From: JAYFNU01 sp964458545
GTDB lineage: Bacteria; Bacillota; Clostridia; Oscillospirales; Ruminococcaceae
NCBI GenBank assembly: GCA_964458545.1
Contig: CAYWJF010000023.1
Coordinates: 1 to 25,802 of the forward strand
Length of the DNA stretch: 25,802 bases
Direction: 5' to 3'
Shown here: positions 8,157 through 16,060 of the stretch, in pieces
How positions within the stretch are numbered: position 1 is the first letter of the stretch
How the letters are laid out: every line of letters begins with the position of its first letter
Program-made: the position numbers and the translations under genes
The notes under the pieces: model-generated
The model's database searches: none
Seen by the model: the letters and a program-made list of their open reading frames with translations, nothing else
Told to the model about the DNA's origin: nothing

Positions 8157-9262
8157 TGTTCTTCCGCCTCCCCCTTCTTCATTTCAGAAAGGTAGCGGTC
8201 AACGTTTTCCGAGGTAATAACGTTAAGGCTTCCCACGGCGTAATCGTTGGTACGTCCGCTGACCACGCATTCATATAACGCGACGCAAGCGCCACGGCCT
8301 ATCTCTTTGGAGTCAACCGAAACGGTCGCTTGAATTATTCTTTTCTTTACGGCGTTAAGGATATCCTCGGAATCGTAATAGCCGAGAATGGAAACCGAGC
8401 CGACCATATTGTAGTCAACCACCGCTTGAAAAGCGCAAAGGGTGTTTGTTGAGTTAAGGCAGATTAAAACGTCGGGCGCACCCTCGGGGCTTACGATAAG
8501 CTCTCTTATCGCTTCCTCGGCGCTAAAGGCGTTCTGGTTGTCTATTGTCACTATATCCACCGAGGTTTCCGTCGGACCGCCATAGCCGTCCACCGTTTCG
8601 ACTATACCGGAGAATATTATGTTCTGGTCGTTAGCCGCCGCCTCGCTGTCAAAAAGCACGGTAACCTTTAAAGACCTATCATTTTCCCTTGAAGCGGCGT
8701 CTTCGTTAAACGCGTCAAGGCTGTGGCTTCTGTCGTTTTCCGTAATTATCTTTAAAACCTGTTCACCATATATAAGACCCAAATCGTAGCTGTTGTAGCC
8801 CATAAAGCCCTGCCGCTCGCTTCCAAGAGCGTCGGAAATAAGGGTGATAACGGGTATTCCCCGCTCCACCGCCTCATTTATCAGCTCCGCCATTTCAGGC
8901 GAGCCGTCAGGCCGTACAAGTATTCCGTCTACCGATTCCTCTATAGCGGCGCGCATAAGCTCGGGAGCGGAGAATTCCTCGGAAAGCTCCCTTCCTACCC
9001 ACTCCACATACGCGTCTACCTCGCCTGCGCTCACGTTCGCTGCGTTCCATACGGAAATCCAGAACGGGTCGTCGTAATCTGGCGAGATGAGCGCGAAATG
9101 ATATTTATAATACTTCGGCTCAAAGGTTTCGGTTTCTGTCAGCGATTTATCTATAAGCCGCTGGAAAAGCACGGCGCTTAGAACGGTAGTAAGTATCAGC
9201 ACAATAACAGCCGCCGCCGAAATTAGCGTAAGCGACCTGCTGCTGAGCTTTGTGTCCTTCAT
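8153..9262 (-). CDS. Membrane-anchored sugar-binding sensor protein (XylFII-like)
   Basis: About 369 residues. An uncleaved-looking signal anchor (LTLISAAAVIVLILTTVLSAVLF, near residues 12-34) lacks a lipobox Cys, so the protein is probably tethered by one transmembrane helix with its binding domain outside. The binding domain is a diverged type-I periplasmic-binding fold: ALISPDYDDPFWISVWNAA, DGILVRPDGSPEMAELINEA, IPVITLISD and VSILGYYDSEDILNAVKK. I chose the ATG at 9262 because AAAGGGGG lies just upstream; the open frame extends to 9298 without a good site. It is first in the operon with the kinase (ATGA overlap), which argues for a sensory rather than transport role. Ligand identity is unknown. 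Confidence 0.87.
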   Translation of the reverse strand: MKDTKLSSRSLTLISAAAVIVLILTTVLSAVLFQRLIDKSLTETETFEPKYYKYHFALISPDYDDPFWISVWNAANVSAGEVDAYVEWVGRELSEEFSAPELMRAAIEESVDGILVRPDGSPEMAELINEAVERGIPVITLISDALGSERQGFMGYNSYDLGLIYGEQVLKIITENDRSHSLDAFNEDAASRENDRSLKVTVLFDSEAAANDQNIIFSGIVETVDGYGGPTETSVDIVTIDNQNAFSAEEAIRELIVSPEGAPDVLICLNSTNTLCAFQAVVDYNMVGSVSILGYYDSEDILNAVKKRIIQATVSVDSKEIGRGACVALYECVVSGRTNDYAVGSLNVITSENVDRYLSEMKKGEAEEQ

Positions 9263-9283
9263 TCTAACGCCCCCTTTTATCAA

Positions 9284-9313
9284 ATAATAGCATATCAACT
9301 TTTATTTTGTAAA
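9284..9313 (-). promoter_or_regulatory. Promoter of the sensor operon
   Basis: On the minus strand TTTACA (9308-9313) and TATTAT (9284-9289) are 18 bases apart and end 21 bases before the start codon at 9262. This is a fair sigma-A match with a short leader. Confidence 0.55.
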
Positions 9314-9329
9314 ACCGTAAGGAACAATT

Positions 9330-9343
9330 AGCATTTTTGTGCT
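9330..9343. promoter_or_regulatory. AGCA-N6-TGCT dyad upstream of the sensor promoter
   Basis: A short inverted repeat (plus strand AGCATTTTTGTGCT) lies 16 bases upstream of the -35 box. It resembles AGCATTTTTTTGTTCT in the leader of the ABC operon near 3925. Placement fits an activator site shared by the two operons, but two loose copies are weak evidence. Confidence 0.3.
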
Positions 9344-9377
9344 ATATTTTCCTTTAATTTATGCTTGAAAACAATAA

Positions 9378-9402
9378 TTCCCCGCGAAGCTCCCGCGGGG
9401 AA
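9378..9402 (-). terminator. Terminator of the AEC transporter gene
   Basis: Arms of 9 bases (9378-9386 and 9394-9402) form a GC-rich stem with a 7-base loop. On the minus strand a T-rich stretch follows. It lies just past the stop of the gene ending at 9409. Confidence 0.8.
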
Positions 9403-9408
9403 AACATA

Positions 9409-10374
9409 TTATACAATAGGAAAGAGAATTCTCGCGAGATACACGACCACCGAAAGGGTAAAGGGGCATATAAGCATACAGCTAAGTATCGTCTGTGCCG
9501 TATAATTCGCTTCGTTGTCACACTCGGCAGCTACCAGAGCCACCATAAGCGCTGAGGGCACCGACGAGGAGATAAGAAGCACCTGACCCAACAGCCCGTC
9601 TATTCCGAAAAGCTTAATTAAAAAGAACGCTATTATGGGGCAGACAATCAGCCGTGAAAGATTTGACAGAAGGCTGTCGAAACTAAAGCTTTTAAGCTTA
9701 GAGCCTGAGAACTGAATACCGAGCGCGACGAGCGAAATCGCCACCATAGCGTCACAGGCGAACTCAGCGCTCGGCCAAAGGAAGAAGGTAGTAAAGTCGT
9801 ACGGCACCGCCTTCATAATGAAGACAAGCGGAATTACATATATTATCGGCAGCTTCAGCAGTCGTTTAATGATATCCTTAACGCTGCCCTCTCCGCTCGC
9901 GTTCAAAGCGTAGCAGCTCGGGGTGGTAATTAGCGACTGCATAGACAGAACTATGGTCTGCACCGCTACGGCAAAGGTCAAGTAAATCGCCTCGCCGTCA
10001 ACAAGGAAGGGCGGCTTGGAGAAAACAAGTATAATAAGCGGCAAGCCGAAGTTCCCCGAATTAAAGAACATCTGAGTTTCGACGAACGCCGCTGTTCTTT
10101 CGCGGGGAAAACTACGAAGCTTTGAAATAAGAAGACCCACCGCGCCGCAGATAAGAACAAACGCTACTGAAAATAGAAGCGTTTTTAACAGCGAGAGGTC
10201 AAAGTCCGCCTTATAAAGCCGCACAATAACGTTGCCGGGTATCAGCACGTCAATCAGCACGGCGCTTAGCGTCTTAACGTCCATATGTCTAAGCTTGCCG
10301 ATAATGAAGCCTACTATAATAAGCAGAAACATCGGCGCTATATTGTTTGCGAGAATGTAAAGAAAGATTTCCAT
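9409..10374 (-). CDS. AEC (auxin efflux carrier) family transporter
   Basis: Integral membrane carrier of about 321 residues, the usual AEC length. About ten hydrophobic segments lie in two halves joined by a short charged loop near ALNASGEGSVKDIIKRLLK. Family-typical features include NSGNFGLPL in the first half, SLVALGIQFSG, and the second-half end SSVPSALMVALVAAECDNEANYTAQTILSCM. Bacterial members export or exchange organic acids such as malate; the substrate cannot be read here. Start ATG at 10374 follows CGGAG; a longer frame to 10407 lacks support. It seems to be a single-gene unit, with a terminator downstream and the cyclase terminator upstream; no clear promoter was found in the 84-base gap. 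Confidence 0.88.
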   Translation of the reverse strand: MEIFLYILANNIAPMFLLIIVGFIIGKLRHMDVKTLSAVLIDVLIPGNVIVRLYKADFDLSLLKTLLFSVAFVLICGAVGLLISKLRSFPRERTAAFVETQMFFNSGNFGLPLIILVFSKPPFLVDGEAIYLTFAVAVQTIVLSMQSLITTPSCYALNASGEGSVKDIIKRLLKLPIIYVIPLVFIMKAVPYDFTTFFLWPSAEFACDAMVAISLVALGIQFSGSKLKSFSFDSLLSNLSRLIVCPIIAFFLIKLFGIDGLLGQVLLISSSVPSALMVALVAAECDNEANYTAQTILSCMLICPFTLSVVVYLARILFPIV

Positions 10375-10458
10375 ATCTGCTCCGTTTCCTTTACAATATG
10401 ATAGCACAACGGCGCTTTCCGCACAATAAAAAAACTGCTTGTAAAAACTGCCGAAAAA

Positions 10459-10486
10459 AAACGGTGCCGCATAAGCGGCGCCGTTT
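10459..10486 (-). terminator. Terminator of the diguanylate cyclase gene
   Basis: Twelve-base arms (10459-10470 and 10475-10486) with one G-T position, a 4-base loop and an 8-base T run on the minus strand, directly after the stop at 10491. Confidence 0.92.
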
Positions 10487-10490
10487 CTAA

Positions 10491-11561
10491 TTACTGCTCA
10501 ATTGAACAGCAGTTCTTTCCTTTTTCCTTCGCTTTATACATCTCGCTGTCCGCGCGGGCTATGAGCGACGCGCAGTTGTTGTCAGTCTCGTTCGGCGCCG
10601 CTATCGCAACGCCTATGCTCGCGGAAAGGTTCTTCTTCTTTATAGCGGTTTTGATTTCCAATCTTCCTATAGCTTCAAGCAGACCGTTCGCTATCGCTTC
10701 AACCTGCTCACGCTTTTTAACCGTGAACGCCGCCACGAATTCCTCGCCGCCGTAGCGGAAGATAACGTCGCTCGTTCTTTTAAAGCTTTCGCCGAGCGCG
10801 CTTGCCACGTCTTTAAGCGCCTCGTCGCCGCAGCTGTGCCCGTAGGTGTCGTTATAGAATTTAAAGTCGTCAATATCTATCATCATTACCGCGCAGTATT
10901 CCCTGTTTCTCACCGCAGAGGAAATCGCCTGCTCAAGCCGTTCAAAGCCGCCGCGCCTATTAAGAAGCCTCGTGTGGTAATCGGTCATACTGTCTGACAA
11001 AAGCTTTCTTACAAGGGCTATGTAGCTTCTGCTCACAACTCGGCTTATGAAGAAAGCGCAGACCGATACCGCGGCAAGACAAACAGCGTACTTCATATTG
11101 TAGTGAAAATAAATGCCCGCCGCCACATTACAAATAGTATATATTATAGCTACATATACGCTCTGCTTAAGTGTAAAGATAGGAAAAAGCGCGAGCATTA
11201 GGCATAGCAGTATAGCGTTGAAGGGCAGCTCGTTATTGATATCGCCAGCGATAAAGGGAGTCATTCCGACGCATAGCGCCGCCCAGTAGCACATATAAAG
11301 CGGCGTGCGCAGAAACTCCAGTAGCTGTCCGTTTATAAGAAGCACCGTCAGCGGATACACTACGGCGCTGAAAATAAGTATAGCCGAGCCTGTTCGGAGA
11401 ACGCCCTCAATTTTACAGTTCAGTCCAAACAGATTTAGCGACTGTATTATTAGCACCGCGGCGCAGCAGATGCACGCCCGCTGCCTGTTAAGATACAAGC
11501 AGTGGCGGCGCAGCTCACCGTCGGTTTCGTTTACACACTTTTTTGAAATAGCTTTACTCAT
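10491..11561 (-). CDS. Membrane diguanylate cyclase (GGDEF)
   Basis: Makes cyclic di-GMP from two GTP. About 356 residues: a cytoplasmic head, about six hydrophobic segments (roughly residues 25-180) forming an unclassified membrane sensor, then a complete GGDEF domain. The domain starts at LLSDSMTDYHTRLLNRRGG, has MIDIDDFKFYNDTYGHSCGDEAL and the active-site loop RYGGEEF. RTSD sits exactly five residues before GGEEF, the RxxD inhibitory site, so product feedback on the enzyme is expected. The start ATG at 11561 has GAAAGGAAAG upstream. Transcription starts from a consensus promoter and runs through a c-di-GMP-I riboswitch, so the product also appears to control synthesis of its own enzyme. 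Confidence 0.94.
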   Translation of the reverse strand: MSKAISKKCVNETDGELRRHCLYLNRQRACICCAAVLIIQSLNLFGLNCKIEGVLRTGSAILIFSAVVYPLTVLLINGQLLEFLRTPLYMCYWAALCVGMTPFIAGDINNELPFNAILLCLMLALFPIFTLKQSVYVAIIYTICNVAAGIYFHYNMKYAVCLAAVSVCAFFISRVVSRSYIALVRKLLSDSMTDYHTRLLNRRGGFERLEQAISSAVRNREYCAVMMIDIDDFKFYNDTYGHSCGDEALKDVASALGESFKRTSDVIFRYGGEEFVAAFTVKKREQVEAIANGLLEAIGRLEIKTAIKKKNLSASIGVAIAAPNETDNNCASLIARADSEMYKAKEKGKNCCSIEQ

Positions 11562-11633
11562 CTTTCCTTTCGCGCTCCTGCAGCGCGGTTTTCCTTTCAA
11601 AATAACAAAGCGCCGACTAAAAGCCGACGCAAA

Positions 11634-11728
11634 AACACCTTTTGTGTTGCAGCTGGCAGCCAGCGTCGATGACGGTGAGGCCCTATAGCTTTGCGTCGGC
11701 AGACTTTCGTCTGTTTTGCCAAATATTC
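11634..11728 (-). promoter_or_regulatory. Cyclic di-GMP-I (GEMM-I) riboswitch
   Basis: Minus-strand leader of the cyclase gene. Visible aptamer landmarks in order: TTGGCAAAACAGAC, a GAAA tetraloop closed by CAGAC/GTCTG, the core GACGCAAAGCTATAGGGCCT, and the receptor part GGCTGCCAGC. These match the GEMM-I consensus closely. Downstream, the segment opposite 11623-11633 is perfectly complementary, over 11 bases, to the aptamer core at 11690-11700, and a small hairpin AACAC-AAAAG-GTGTT with a T run lies at 11634-11648. That gives a plausible switch between aptamer and alternative pairing. Whether ligand turns the gene on or off cannot be settled by eye. Confidence 0.9.
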
Positions 11729-11744
11729 ATTGATTTCTTATGGC

Positions 11745-11773
11745 ATTATAACCTATTGTCGTTTATTTGTCAA
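11745..11773 (-). promoter_or_regulatory. Consensus sigma-A promoter of the cyclase gene
   Basis: Minus strand TTGACA (11768-11773), a 17-base spacer and TATAAT (11745-11750): perfect matches in both boxes. It starts the transcript just upstream of the c-di-GMP riboswitch. Confidence 0.9.
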
Positions 11774-11783
11774 TCTCTTTTGC

Positions 11784-11812
11784 TTGACACTCTTTTCTTT
11801 ATATGGTAAGTT
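11784..11812 (+). promoter_or_regulatory. Promoter of the metal ATPase gene
   Basis: TTGACA at 11784-11789, a 17-base spacer and a weak -10 TAAGTT at 11807-11812. It is back to back with the cyclase promoter (the two -35 boxes are 10 bases apart) and lies just before the manganese riboswitch. Confidence 0.5.
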
Positions 11813-11835
11813 ATTAATAATAAAGAAAGTGTTCC

Positions 11836-11930
11836 TGATGAGGGAGTAGTTGGCGCGCCCTTCGGCGTGTTTCAAGTCAACATCACGACCGCTTCGCGGT
11901 CCGGCTTGAATTAAATGACAAGACTCATGT
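11836..11930 (+). promoter_or_regulatory. yybP-ykoY (manganese) riboswitch
   Basis: The leader of the ATPase gene has the family landmarks: ATGAG followed by GGAGTAG at the 5' side (from 11838), AAGTCAACATCAC in the middle, and GACAAGACTCAT at the 3' side, where CTCAT (11924-11928) pairs with ATGAG to close the outer stem. A helix with TTCG caps the internal arm (ACCGCTTCGCGGT). A terminator follows. This family senses Mn2+ and commonly controls P-type ATPases and MntP-type exporters, relieving termination when Mn2+ is high. Confidence 0.87.
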
Positions 11931-11970
11931 GTAGTTTATCAAACGGTAAAACTATACACGGGCCTTTTTT
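11929..11970 (+). terminator. Riboswitch-controlled terminator before the ATPase
   Basis: GTGTAGTTT (from 11929) pairs with AAACTATACAC with a two-base bulge, followed by GGGCC and six T at 11965-11970. It lies between the manganese aptamer and the ribosome site, 24 bases before the ATPase start, the normal expression platform for this riboswitch. Confidence 0.8.
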
Positions 11971-11993
11971 AATAATTTAACAGGAGTTTTGAA

Positions 11994-14651
11994 ATGAAGT
12001 ATTATTGCGAAGACGCGAAGCAGGTGCTAACAGAGTTCGACACGCAAGAGAATGGTCTTTCCTCGGCGGAAGCCGCACGTCGGCTTGAAAAGAACGGAAA
12101 AAATAAGCTGGACGAGGCAAAGAAGACCCCCATTATTGTCCGCTTTTTACAGCAGATGACAGACCCTATGATAATAATTCTGCTCGTCGCCGCTCTCGTT
12201 TCGGGCGTAACGGCGGTGTATTCGGGCGAAAGCTTTACCGACGTTATTATCATTCTTGTTGTCGTACTCATTAACGCGGTGCTTGGCGTTTACCAAGAAA
12301 ACAAGGCTGAAAAGGCTATCGAGGCGCTTCAGGAGATGGCGGCGGCTACCTCAAAGGTTCTGCGCGACGGCAAGCTCACGGTAGTAAAGAGCGAGGAGCT
12401 TGTGACGGGCGACGTTATTATCCTCGAAGCGGGCGACGCTGTTCCCGCCGACGCGAGGATTATAGAAAGCGCCTCATTAAAGATTGAAGAGGCGGCGCTT
12501 ACGGGCGAAAGCGTGCCCGTCGATAAGATGATAAGCGTGCTGGGGCTTCAAAAGGGCGCGGACGACGTGCCTCTCGGCGACCGCAAAAATATGTGCTATA
12601 TGGGCAGCACCGTTGTTTACGGTCGCGGCAAGGCTGTTATAGTGGCGGCGGGTATGGATACCGAGATGGGCAAGATAGCCGACGCTATCGCTATGACCGC
12701 GGATGAGAAAACGCCGCTCCAGCTCAAGCTTTCGCAATTAAGCAAGGTTTTAAGCTACCTTGTAATAGGTATCTGTGTGTTTATCTTCGGCTTTAGTCTG
12801 CTTCGCGCGGGCTCCTTCGACGGAAAGGTTATCCTCGACACCTTTATGGTTGCGGTCAGCCTCGCCGTCGCGGCTATCCCCGAGGGACTCGCTACGGTAG
12901 TAACTATTGTGCTTTCTATAGGCGTAACAAATATGAGTAAGCGCAACGCCATTATCCGCCGCCTTACAGCGGTGGAAACGCTCGGCTGCGCGCAGATAAT
13001 CTGTTCGGATAAAACGGGAACGCTCACCCAGAACAAGATGACCGTGGTGGAGCATTACGGCGAGGACGAAAAGCTGCTTGCTACAGCTATGGCGCTTTGC
13101 TCCGACGCTGTTCTCGGTGACGCCGGCGAAGCTAAGGGCGAGCCCACCGAGGCGGCGCTCGTCAACTACGCAAGCTCGCTTTCACTCGCGAAGGACGAGC
13201 TTTCTTCCGAGCTTCCCCGCGTGGGCGAGGCACCCTTCGACAGTATGAGAAAGATGATGTCCACCGTCCACAAGAAGGACGATACGCTGTATATCCAGTA
13301 TACAAAGGGTGCGCCCGACGAGGTACTAAAGCGCTGCGACAGCTATCTGCTTAACGGAAAGCCCGCCGCGCTTGACGATAAGACAAGGGACGCTATACTT
13401 TCCGCAAATAAGGAGATGGCGGACAGGGCGCTTCGCGTTCTTCTCGCGGCAAAGAAGAACTATGACAGAATGCCCGATGATTTTTCGCCCGAGGCTCTTG
13501 AAAACCACCTTTGCTTTGTCGGTCTCGTAGGTATGATTGACCCCGTGCGCGACGAGGTAACCGAGGCAATTGAGAAGTGTCGCGACGCAGGAATACGTCC
13601 CATTATGATTACGGGCGACCACCGTGACACCGCCGCGGCGATAGCTATGCAGCTCGGCATTATTTCCGACCCGTCGGAAGCTATAACGGGCGCGGAGCTT
13701 GATAAGATATCGGACGAGGACTTCTACAACGACATAGCGCGGTACAGCGTTTACGCCCGCGTTCAGCCCGAGCATAAATCACGGATAGTAAAAACGTGGA
13801 AGGAACGCGGTTATATTACAGCTATGACCGGCGACGGCGTCAATGACGCGCCCTCCATTAAAACCGCCGATATCGGCGTTGGTATGGGCATTACAGGCAC
13901 CGATGTTACGAAGAACGTCGCGGATATGGTGCTTGCGGACGACAACTTCGCCACGATAGTGGGCGCCGTGGAAGAGGGGCGTAGAATCTACGACAACATA
14001 AGAAAATCTATTCAGTTCCTACTCGCCTCCAATATGAGCGAGGTGTTAAGCATCTTCACCGCTACCTTTCTCGGCTTTACCGTTCTTAAGCCTATACACC
14101 TTCTTTGGATTAATCTCATTACCGACTGCTTCCCCGCCCTCGCGCTCGGTATGGAGAAGGCGGAGCGCAACGTTATGAGAAGAAAGCCCCGCTCCTCCTC
14201 AGACGGTATCTTTTCGGGCGGCGTCGGAGCGGATATCGCTTATCAGGGCGTACTCATAACCGCTGTAACGCTCGCCGCTTACTTTATTGGTCACTTCCTT
14301 GAAAGCGGCGTTTGGGAGATTACGAACAGTCCCGACGGTATGACAATGGCGTTCCTCACTATGAGTATGGCGGAAATCTTCCACAGCTTCAATATGCGAA
14401 GCCAGCGAAACAGCGTCTTCTCGCTTAAGACCCAGAACGCCGTGCTATGGGGCGCCGGCGCAATGAGCCTCGTTCTTACAACCGCCGTTATCTATGTGCC
14501 GTTCCTCGCGAACGCCTTTAGCTTTGAGGAGATAAGCCTTCTTGAATATGGCGTTGCTATGGCTCTCGCCTTCTCGGTAATTCCTATAGTTGAGCTTGTA
14601 AAGCTTATTCAGCGCGCCGCTATGAAACGCGCCACAACGAAAAACAACTAA
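11994..14651 (+). CDS. P-type ATPase, Ca2+/Mn2+ exporting type (P2A)
   Basis: ATP-driven cation pump of 885 residues, standard for PacL/YloB/LMCA1-like P2A pumps. It has an N-terminal cation-ATPase domain, actuator TGES at 170-173, phosphorylated Asp339 in ICSDKTGTLTQNK, nucleotide-domain KGAPDEVL, hinge TGDGVNDAPSIKTADIG, and about ten membrane helices. Ion-site residues are those of Ca2+ pumps: PEGLA in M4 (296-300) and NLITD in M6. The C-terminal cation-ATPase domain follows. Start ATG 11994 follows AGGAG. The manganese riboswitch upstream argues that it exports Mn2+ physiologically, as for related pumps in lactococci and streptococci, possibly alongside Ca2+. It ends in a terminator shared with the convergent reverse transcriptase gene. 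Confidence 0.95.
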   Translation: MKYYCEDAKQVLTEFDTQENGLSSAEAARRLEKNGKNKLDEAKKTPIIVRFLQQMTDPMIIILLVAALVSGVTAVYSGESFTDVIIILVVVLINAVLGVYQENKAEKAIEALQEMAAATSKVLRDGKLTVVKSEELVTGDVIILEAGDAVPADARIIESASLKIEEAALTGESVPVDKMISVLGLQKGADDVPLGDRKNMCYMGSTVVYGRGKAVIVAAGMDTEMGKIADAIAMTADEKTPLQLKLSQLSKVLSYLVIGICVFIFGFSLLRAGSFDGKVILDTFMVAVSLAVAAIPEGLATVVTIVLSIGVTNMSKRNAIIRRLTAVETLGCAQIICSDKTGTLTQNKMTVVEHYGEDEKLLATAMALCSDAVLGDAGEAKGEPTEAALVNYASSLSLAKDELSSELPRVGEAPFDSMRKMMSTVHKKDDTLYIQYTKGAPDEVLKRCDSYLLNGKPAALDDKTRDAILSANKEMADRALRVLLAAKKNYDRMPDDFSPEALENHLCFVGLVGMIDPVRDEVTEAIEKCRDAGIRPIMITGDHRDTAAAIAMQLGIISDPSEAITGAELDKISDEDFYNDIARYSVYARVQPEHKSRIVKTWKERGYITAMTGDGVNDAPSIKTADIGVGMGITGTDVTKNVADMVLADDNFATIVGAVEEGRRIYDNIRKSIQFLLASNMSEVLSIFTATFLGFTVLKPIHLLWINLITDCFPALALGMEKAERNVMRRKPRSSSDGIFSGGVGADIAYQGVLITAVTLAAYFIGHFLESGVWEITNSPDGMTMAFLTMSMAEIFHSFNMRSQRNSVFSLKTQNAVLWGAGAMSLVLTTAVIYVPFLANAFSFEEISLLEYGVAMALAFSVIPIVELVKLIQRAAMKRATTKNN

Positions 14652-14664
14652 TTCAAAATAATTT

Positions 14665-14693
14665 AGAGCGCTCGGTATATAACCGAGCGCTCT
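14665..14693. terminator. Bidirectional terminator between ATPase and reverse transcriptase
   Basis: Perfect 12-base arms (14665-14676 and 14682-14693) with a 5-base loop; TTTTA follows on the plus strand and a shorter T stretch on the minus strand. It sits between two convergent stops (14651 and 14695). Confidence 0.92.
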
Positions 14694-14694
14694 T

Positions 14695-15906
14695 TTATGT
14701 TGCATTTTCTTTGCAGAATTTATAATACTCGTTTACAAGACTTCTGTAGCCGCAGCTTTTGAGGGTTTCGTAGCTTGTTTTGAAATTCGCTTTACTGTGC
14801 TTGCCAGTAACAATGTAGCGCATATTCTCCTGCATATATAGGTCAATCTCGTGAAGCGCGCGGTCTGTCGAGATAAGCGGGAAGAACCAGCGGGACCATG
14901 TAAACTCGTCCTCGTCGTCGCCACCGAAAAACTTTTTATTAAAAGCTCTCGCGAATGCCGAAAGCGCCCTTTCGTCGGGAGCGTTTTTCCTCAGCTTCCA
15001 GCGGTACAACGCCCTTGCCTTACGTCTTATCTTGCCCTTCGCCTTTATAACCGTCGCGCGCGCTATGTCCGTAACGCCGCAAGCATACTCGATACCGAGA
15101 TATTCCCACTTCTCCCTCGGCTCGAAGCGGCGCTCCTTCTTTTCGTTGACCGCAAGCGAGTAATTTGCGAGAAAGCGTTTTATATACCGTTCTTCTTCCT
15201 CTGTTTTCGCTTTAGTTTCGGCAAAAACAATTATATCGTCCGAGTACCTTCCGTAGAGAGTTCCCTGCTCTTCGAAATGCCTGTCAAGCGCCGAAAGGTA
15301 GACGTTCGCAAGGAAAGGCGACACGGGTGTGCCCGCCATAGCTCCGCGCTTCTCCGAAACCACCTCGCCCTCCAGCAAAGCCTTGTCAAGCGTAAGTAGG
15401 CTCTCGAAAAAGAGGTACAGCGGACGGTCGTCAGTAAACAGCTTTTTTAAAATTTCTAAGAGCCGTATAACGTCTATACTGTTAAAGTAGTTGCTTATAT
15501 CCAGCTTGTAGCCATACATCTCGTCAATTCCCTCAGCCGACGTAAAGCGCCTTATCGCCGCCTTCGCGCCGAGGTCGCGCCTAAAAGAATAGAGGTTTCC
15601 GCACATTCTACCGTCATACTTATACAGCAAAAACGCGAGCAGCTTAAGTACGGCGTTTTCGTCGTCCGAAAAGGAGTAAACCACACGCTTTTTATCGGTG
15701 CCCTGCTTGTTGATATATTTCTTTTCCGGTATTGAAAAGTCGTAATCGCCCCGTACAAAAGCATCTCCAAATTTTATATATCGCCGCTCCTTTATGAAGC
15801 CGTCAAAAAAAAGCGCGTCTTTCTTTGAAAAATGCGCTTTCTCTGTTTTGTATTCATAAAAGGCGTCCCACACCGCGCGGTCGCCGACTAAATAAAGCAA
15901 GCTCAA
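14695..15906 (-). CDS. Free-standing reverse transcriptase (unclassified)
   Basis: RNA-directed DNA polymerase of about 403 residues. Motifs in order: NLYSFRRDLGAKAAIRRF (RT2-like), YGYKLDISNYFNSID (RT3, catalytic Asp), RGAMAGTPVSPFLANVYL (RT4), YGRYSDDIIVFA (RT5, catalytic Asp pair in YSDD), LAVNEKKERRF (RT6) and WEYLGIEY (RT7). A basic thumb-like region and a helical C-terminus (about 120 residues) follow. There is no maturase or HNH domain. RT4 is PVSPFLANVYL rather than the group II intron QGGxxSPLLAN form. I chose the TTG at 15906 because AAAAAGGTGG precedes it; the frame stays open to 15981. It seems to be a single gene. It could be an unassigned (UG/DRT-like) host RT with a defence or domesticated role; I could not place it in a named class. 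Confidence 0.85.
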   Translation of the reverse strand: MSLLYLVGDRAVWDAFYEYKTEKAHFSKKDALFFDGFIKERRYIKFGDAFVRGDYDFSIPEKKYINKQGTDKKRVVYSFSDDENAVLKLLAFLLYKYDGRMCGNLYSFRRDLGAKAAIRRFTSAEGIDEMYGYKLDISNYFNSIDVIRLLEILKKLFTDDRPLYLFFESLLTLDKALLEGEVVSEKRGAMAGTPVSPFLANVYLSALDRHFEEQGTLYGRYSDDIIVFAETKAKTEEEERYIKRFLANYSLAVNEKKERRFEPREKWEYLGIEYACGVTDIARATVIKAKGKIRRKARALYRWKLRKNAPDERALSAFARAFNKKFFGGDDEDEFTWSRWFFPLISTDRALHEIDLYMQENMRYIVTGKHSKANFKTSYETLKSCGYRSLVNEYYKFCKENAT

Positions 15907-16040
15907 ACGCTTTACCACCTTTTTAAGAAAAAGAGAGGGAAAGTGCTTTGAAGGCAGCGTTGCTGACACCGGACTGAACAAACGCGAGCCACCCGCACGG
16001 CTTTTTTGCCGCGTTCGCTTCGCCCAACCACGAGTACAAA

Positions 16041-16060
16041 AATTGCGCCAAGGCGCAATT
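16041..16060 (-). terminator. Terminator of the 172-residue protein gene
   Basis: A 20-base inverted repeat with 9-base arms and a 2-base centre. On the minus strand it runs into TTTTTG. It lies 31 bases after the stop of the gene ending at 16091. A second small GC/T-rich hairpin lies at about 15996-16014, before the reverse transcriptase. Confidence 0.8.

Noticed and set aside
13326..13775. Minus-strand open frame inside the P-type ATPase gene
   Set aside because: Shadow of the ATPase coding strand.
14851..15399. Plus-strand open frame of 182 codons opposite the reverse transcriptase
   Set aside because: Antisense to intact RT motifs; Arg-rich composition typical of shadows.
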